14,225 nucleotides of DNA from Collinsella sp. GTDB lineage: Bacteria; Actinomycetota; Coriobacteriia; Coriobacteriales; Coriobacteriaceae. The stretch covers positions 4,437 through 18,661 of the forward strand of contig JAHYYL010000042.1 in NCBI GenBank assembly GCA_019424965.1, written 5' to 3'. This document shows, in pieces, positions 13,248 through 14,225 of this stretch; positions within the stretch are counted from its first letter, which is position 1, and every line of letters starts with the position of its first letter. Below the pieces are notes generated by a model that worked only from the letters and a program-made list of their open reading frames with translations, searched no databases and had not been told where the DNA came from. A program made the position numbers and the translations under genes.

Positions 13248-14225
13248 ATGGCGACGATGAACGAAAAAGATTACTACGAGATTCTGGGTGTCTCCAAGGA
13301 CGCCACCTCGCGTGATATTCAAAAGGCCTTTCAGCAAAAGGCCCGTAAGCTCCATCCGGACGTCAATAAAGAGCCGGATGCCGAGGAAAAGTTTAAAGAG
13401 GTTTCCGAGGCCTACGCCGTGCTTTCGGATGAGCAAAAACGTGCGCGCTACGACGCCATGCGTTCTGGCAATCCCTTTGCCGGTGCTCCTACGGCTTCGC
13501 CCTATGGTGGCGGCTATGCCGGCAGCACGGGCTATGGCAATCCCTTTGAGGGCGGCTTTCCCTTTGGTGGCGCCTGGGGCCAGCAGCGTCGCGGCCAGGC
13601 TGCATACAATCCCGAGAACGGCGCCAACGTGGTCGTCGATATCAAACTCGACGCCAAGGAGGCCAAGGGCGGTGCCCGCAAGACCGTCCGCTACACGCGC
13701 TTCGATACTTGTAGCAACTGCGGCGGCTCGGGATCTGTCTCGTCCGAGCATGCCCATACCTGCCCGAGCTGCGGTGGTCGCGGCCACATCGACGTCGACC
13801 TGTCCTTCCTGTTCGGTGCGGGCACGTTCCAGTCGGTCTGTCCCGAGTGCGGCGGTTCCGGTAAGGTCGTGGCCGACCCCTCCCCCGATTGCGGTGGCAG
13901 CGGGCGAACCCGTGTGACCTCCGAGCAGACGATTGAGTTTCCTGCCGGCACGCACGATGGCGACGAGGTCCGCATTAGCGGCATGGGCCACGCAGGCACT
14001 AACGGTGCCGCGGGCGGCGACCTGGTCGGCCGCGCCCATGTTGAGGCCGAGCGCTTGGAAGGCAAAGCTCGTACCGGTTTTTACCTGATGGGCATTGTGG
14101 CGCCGTTTTTGGTGCTGTCGGCCATCTCGGGCGTGTTCTCGGCCTTTGCCATGATGTGCTTTATTCCGTTTGCCATGGGCCTGTTCATGGTGCTCTCGGA
14201 CGGCGTGCTTCATCGCAGCCTGCTG
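13248..14225 (+). CDS. DnaJ-family co-chaperone with apparent membrane segment (partial, runs off window)
   Basis: J-domain protein expected to stimulate DnaK ATPase. The reading frame is open for all 326 codons to the window end. Residues 6-71 form a J domain with HPD at 36-38. A Gly/Phe-rich linker with two GNPF units spans about 74-120. CTD I starts at GANVVVDIKL (about 126-135) and contains the zinc region: CSNCGGSG (155-162), CPSCGGRG (172-179), CPECGGSG (198-205) and a fourth unit SPDCGGSG (212-219), where the first Cys is Ser. FPAGTHDGDEVRISGMG and GGDLVGRAHVEAE follow as in normal DnaJ. Then, in place of CTD II, comes a hydrophobic stretch (about 278-317, FYLMGIVAPFLVLSAISGVF onward) long enough for one or two membrane helices. 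It may be a second, specialised DnaJ. I give no gene symbol because it may not be the main dnaJ. Confidence 0.85.
   Translation, partial: MATMNEKDYYEILGVSKDATSRDIQKAFQQKARKLHPDVNKEPDAEEKFKEVSEAYAVLSDEQKRARYDAMRSGNPFAGAPTASPYGGGYAGSTGYGNPFEGGFPFGGAWGQQRRGQAAYNPENGANVVVDIKLDAKEAKGGARKTVRYTRFDTCSNCGGSGSVSSEHAHTCPSCGGRGHIDVDLSFLFGAGTFQSVCPECGGSGKVVADPSPDCGGSGRTRVTSEQTIEFPAGTHDGDEVRISGMGHAGTNGAAGGDLVGRAHVEAERLEGKARTGFYLMGIVAPFLVLSAISGVFSAFAMMCFIPFAMGLFMVLSDGVLHRSLL

Noticed and set aside
13288..13917. 209-codon + strand frame inside the dnaJ-like gene
   Set aside because: Out of frame with the J domain; its Pro/Arg/Ser-rich product is typical of a shifted GC-rich gene.
13080..14213. 377-codon - strand frame opposite the end of hemW and the dnaJ-like gene
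   Set aside because: The sense frame from 13248 has J-domain and zinc motifs; the antisense is an artefact of base composition.
1..14225. Mobile element, phage, CRISPR, tRNA or rRNA gene
   Set aside because: I saw no transposase, integrase, regularly spaced repeat or tRNA/rRNA sequence. All large frames belong to recognised housekeeping or competence families.

Overview
The window is a GC-rich bacterial chromosome segment with every recognisable gene on the + strand. It most likely comes from a Coriobacteriia-type actinobacterium such as Collinsella or a relative. The main reasons are an actinobacterial integration host factor (mIHF) lying between pyrF and gmk-rpoZ, which is a typical actinobacterial order, frequent GTG starts, and leaderless or short-leader genes with TAnnnT -10 boxes. 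The genus is an inference from gene content; no 16S rRNA gene is present.

Region 1 (1-1687) is the tail of a pyrimidine operon: the last codons of pyrK, then pyrD (class 1B dihydroorotate dehydrogenase) and pyrF, joined by overlapping stop and start codons. Region 2 (1688-4380) begins with a 239-bp gap holding two long hairpins and a promoter candidate. It is followed by a tight operon mihF-gmk-rpoZ-thiI (nucleoid protein, GMP kinase, RNA polymerase omega, tRNA 4-thiouridine synthase) that ends in a strong intrinsic terminator.

Region 3 (4381-7557) is a competence (DNA uptake) pair, comEA-comEC. comEA looks complete: membrane anchor, SLBB domain and HhH domain. comEC is interrupted by a frameshift that deletes the T-S of the conserved TGTSHL-AVSG motif, best explained by a 7-nt deletion. 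Its N-terminal OB part and its channel plus metallo-beta-lactamase part are therefore in different frames. Region 4 (7558-9069) holds holA (DNA polymerase III delta) and rpsT (ribosomal protein S20), each with its own promoter. rpsT has a structured, attenuator-like leader, a GTG start and a strong terminator.

Region 5 (9070-13189) is lepA-dus-hemW: translation factor EF4, tRNA-dihydrouridine synthase and a heme chaperone-like radical SAM protein. lepA appears to be leaderless. Region 6 (13190-14225) starts an unusual DnaJ-family gene that runs off the window. It keeps the J domain, G/F linker and zinc region, but one zinc ligand is Ser instead of Cys. The part where CTD II should lie is a hydrophobic, membrane-like segment. 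In many Firmicutes the lepA-hemW block is followed by hrcA-grpE-dnaK-dnaJ; here only this divergent DnaJ follows.

Most of the window is housekeeping. The points most worth a second look are the membrane-anchored DnaJ variant, the broken comEC with a G8 tract upstream, the rpsT leader, and the leaderless lepA promoter packed against a terminator. I saw no mobile element, CRISPR array, tRNA or rRNA.
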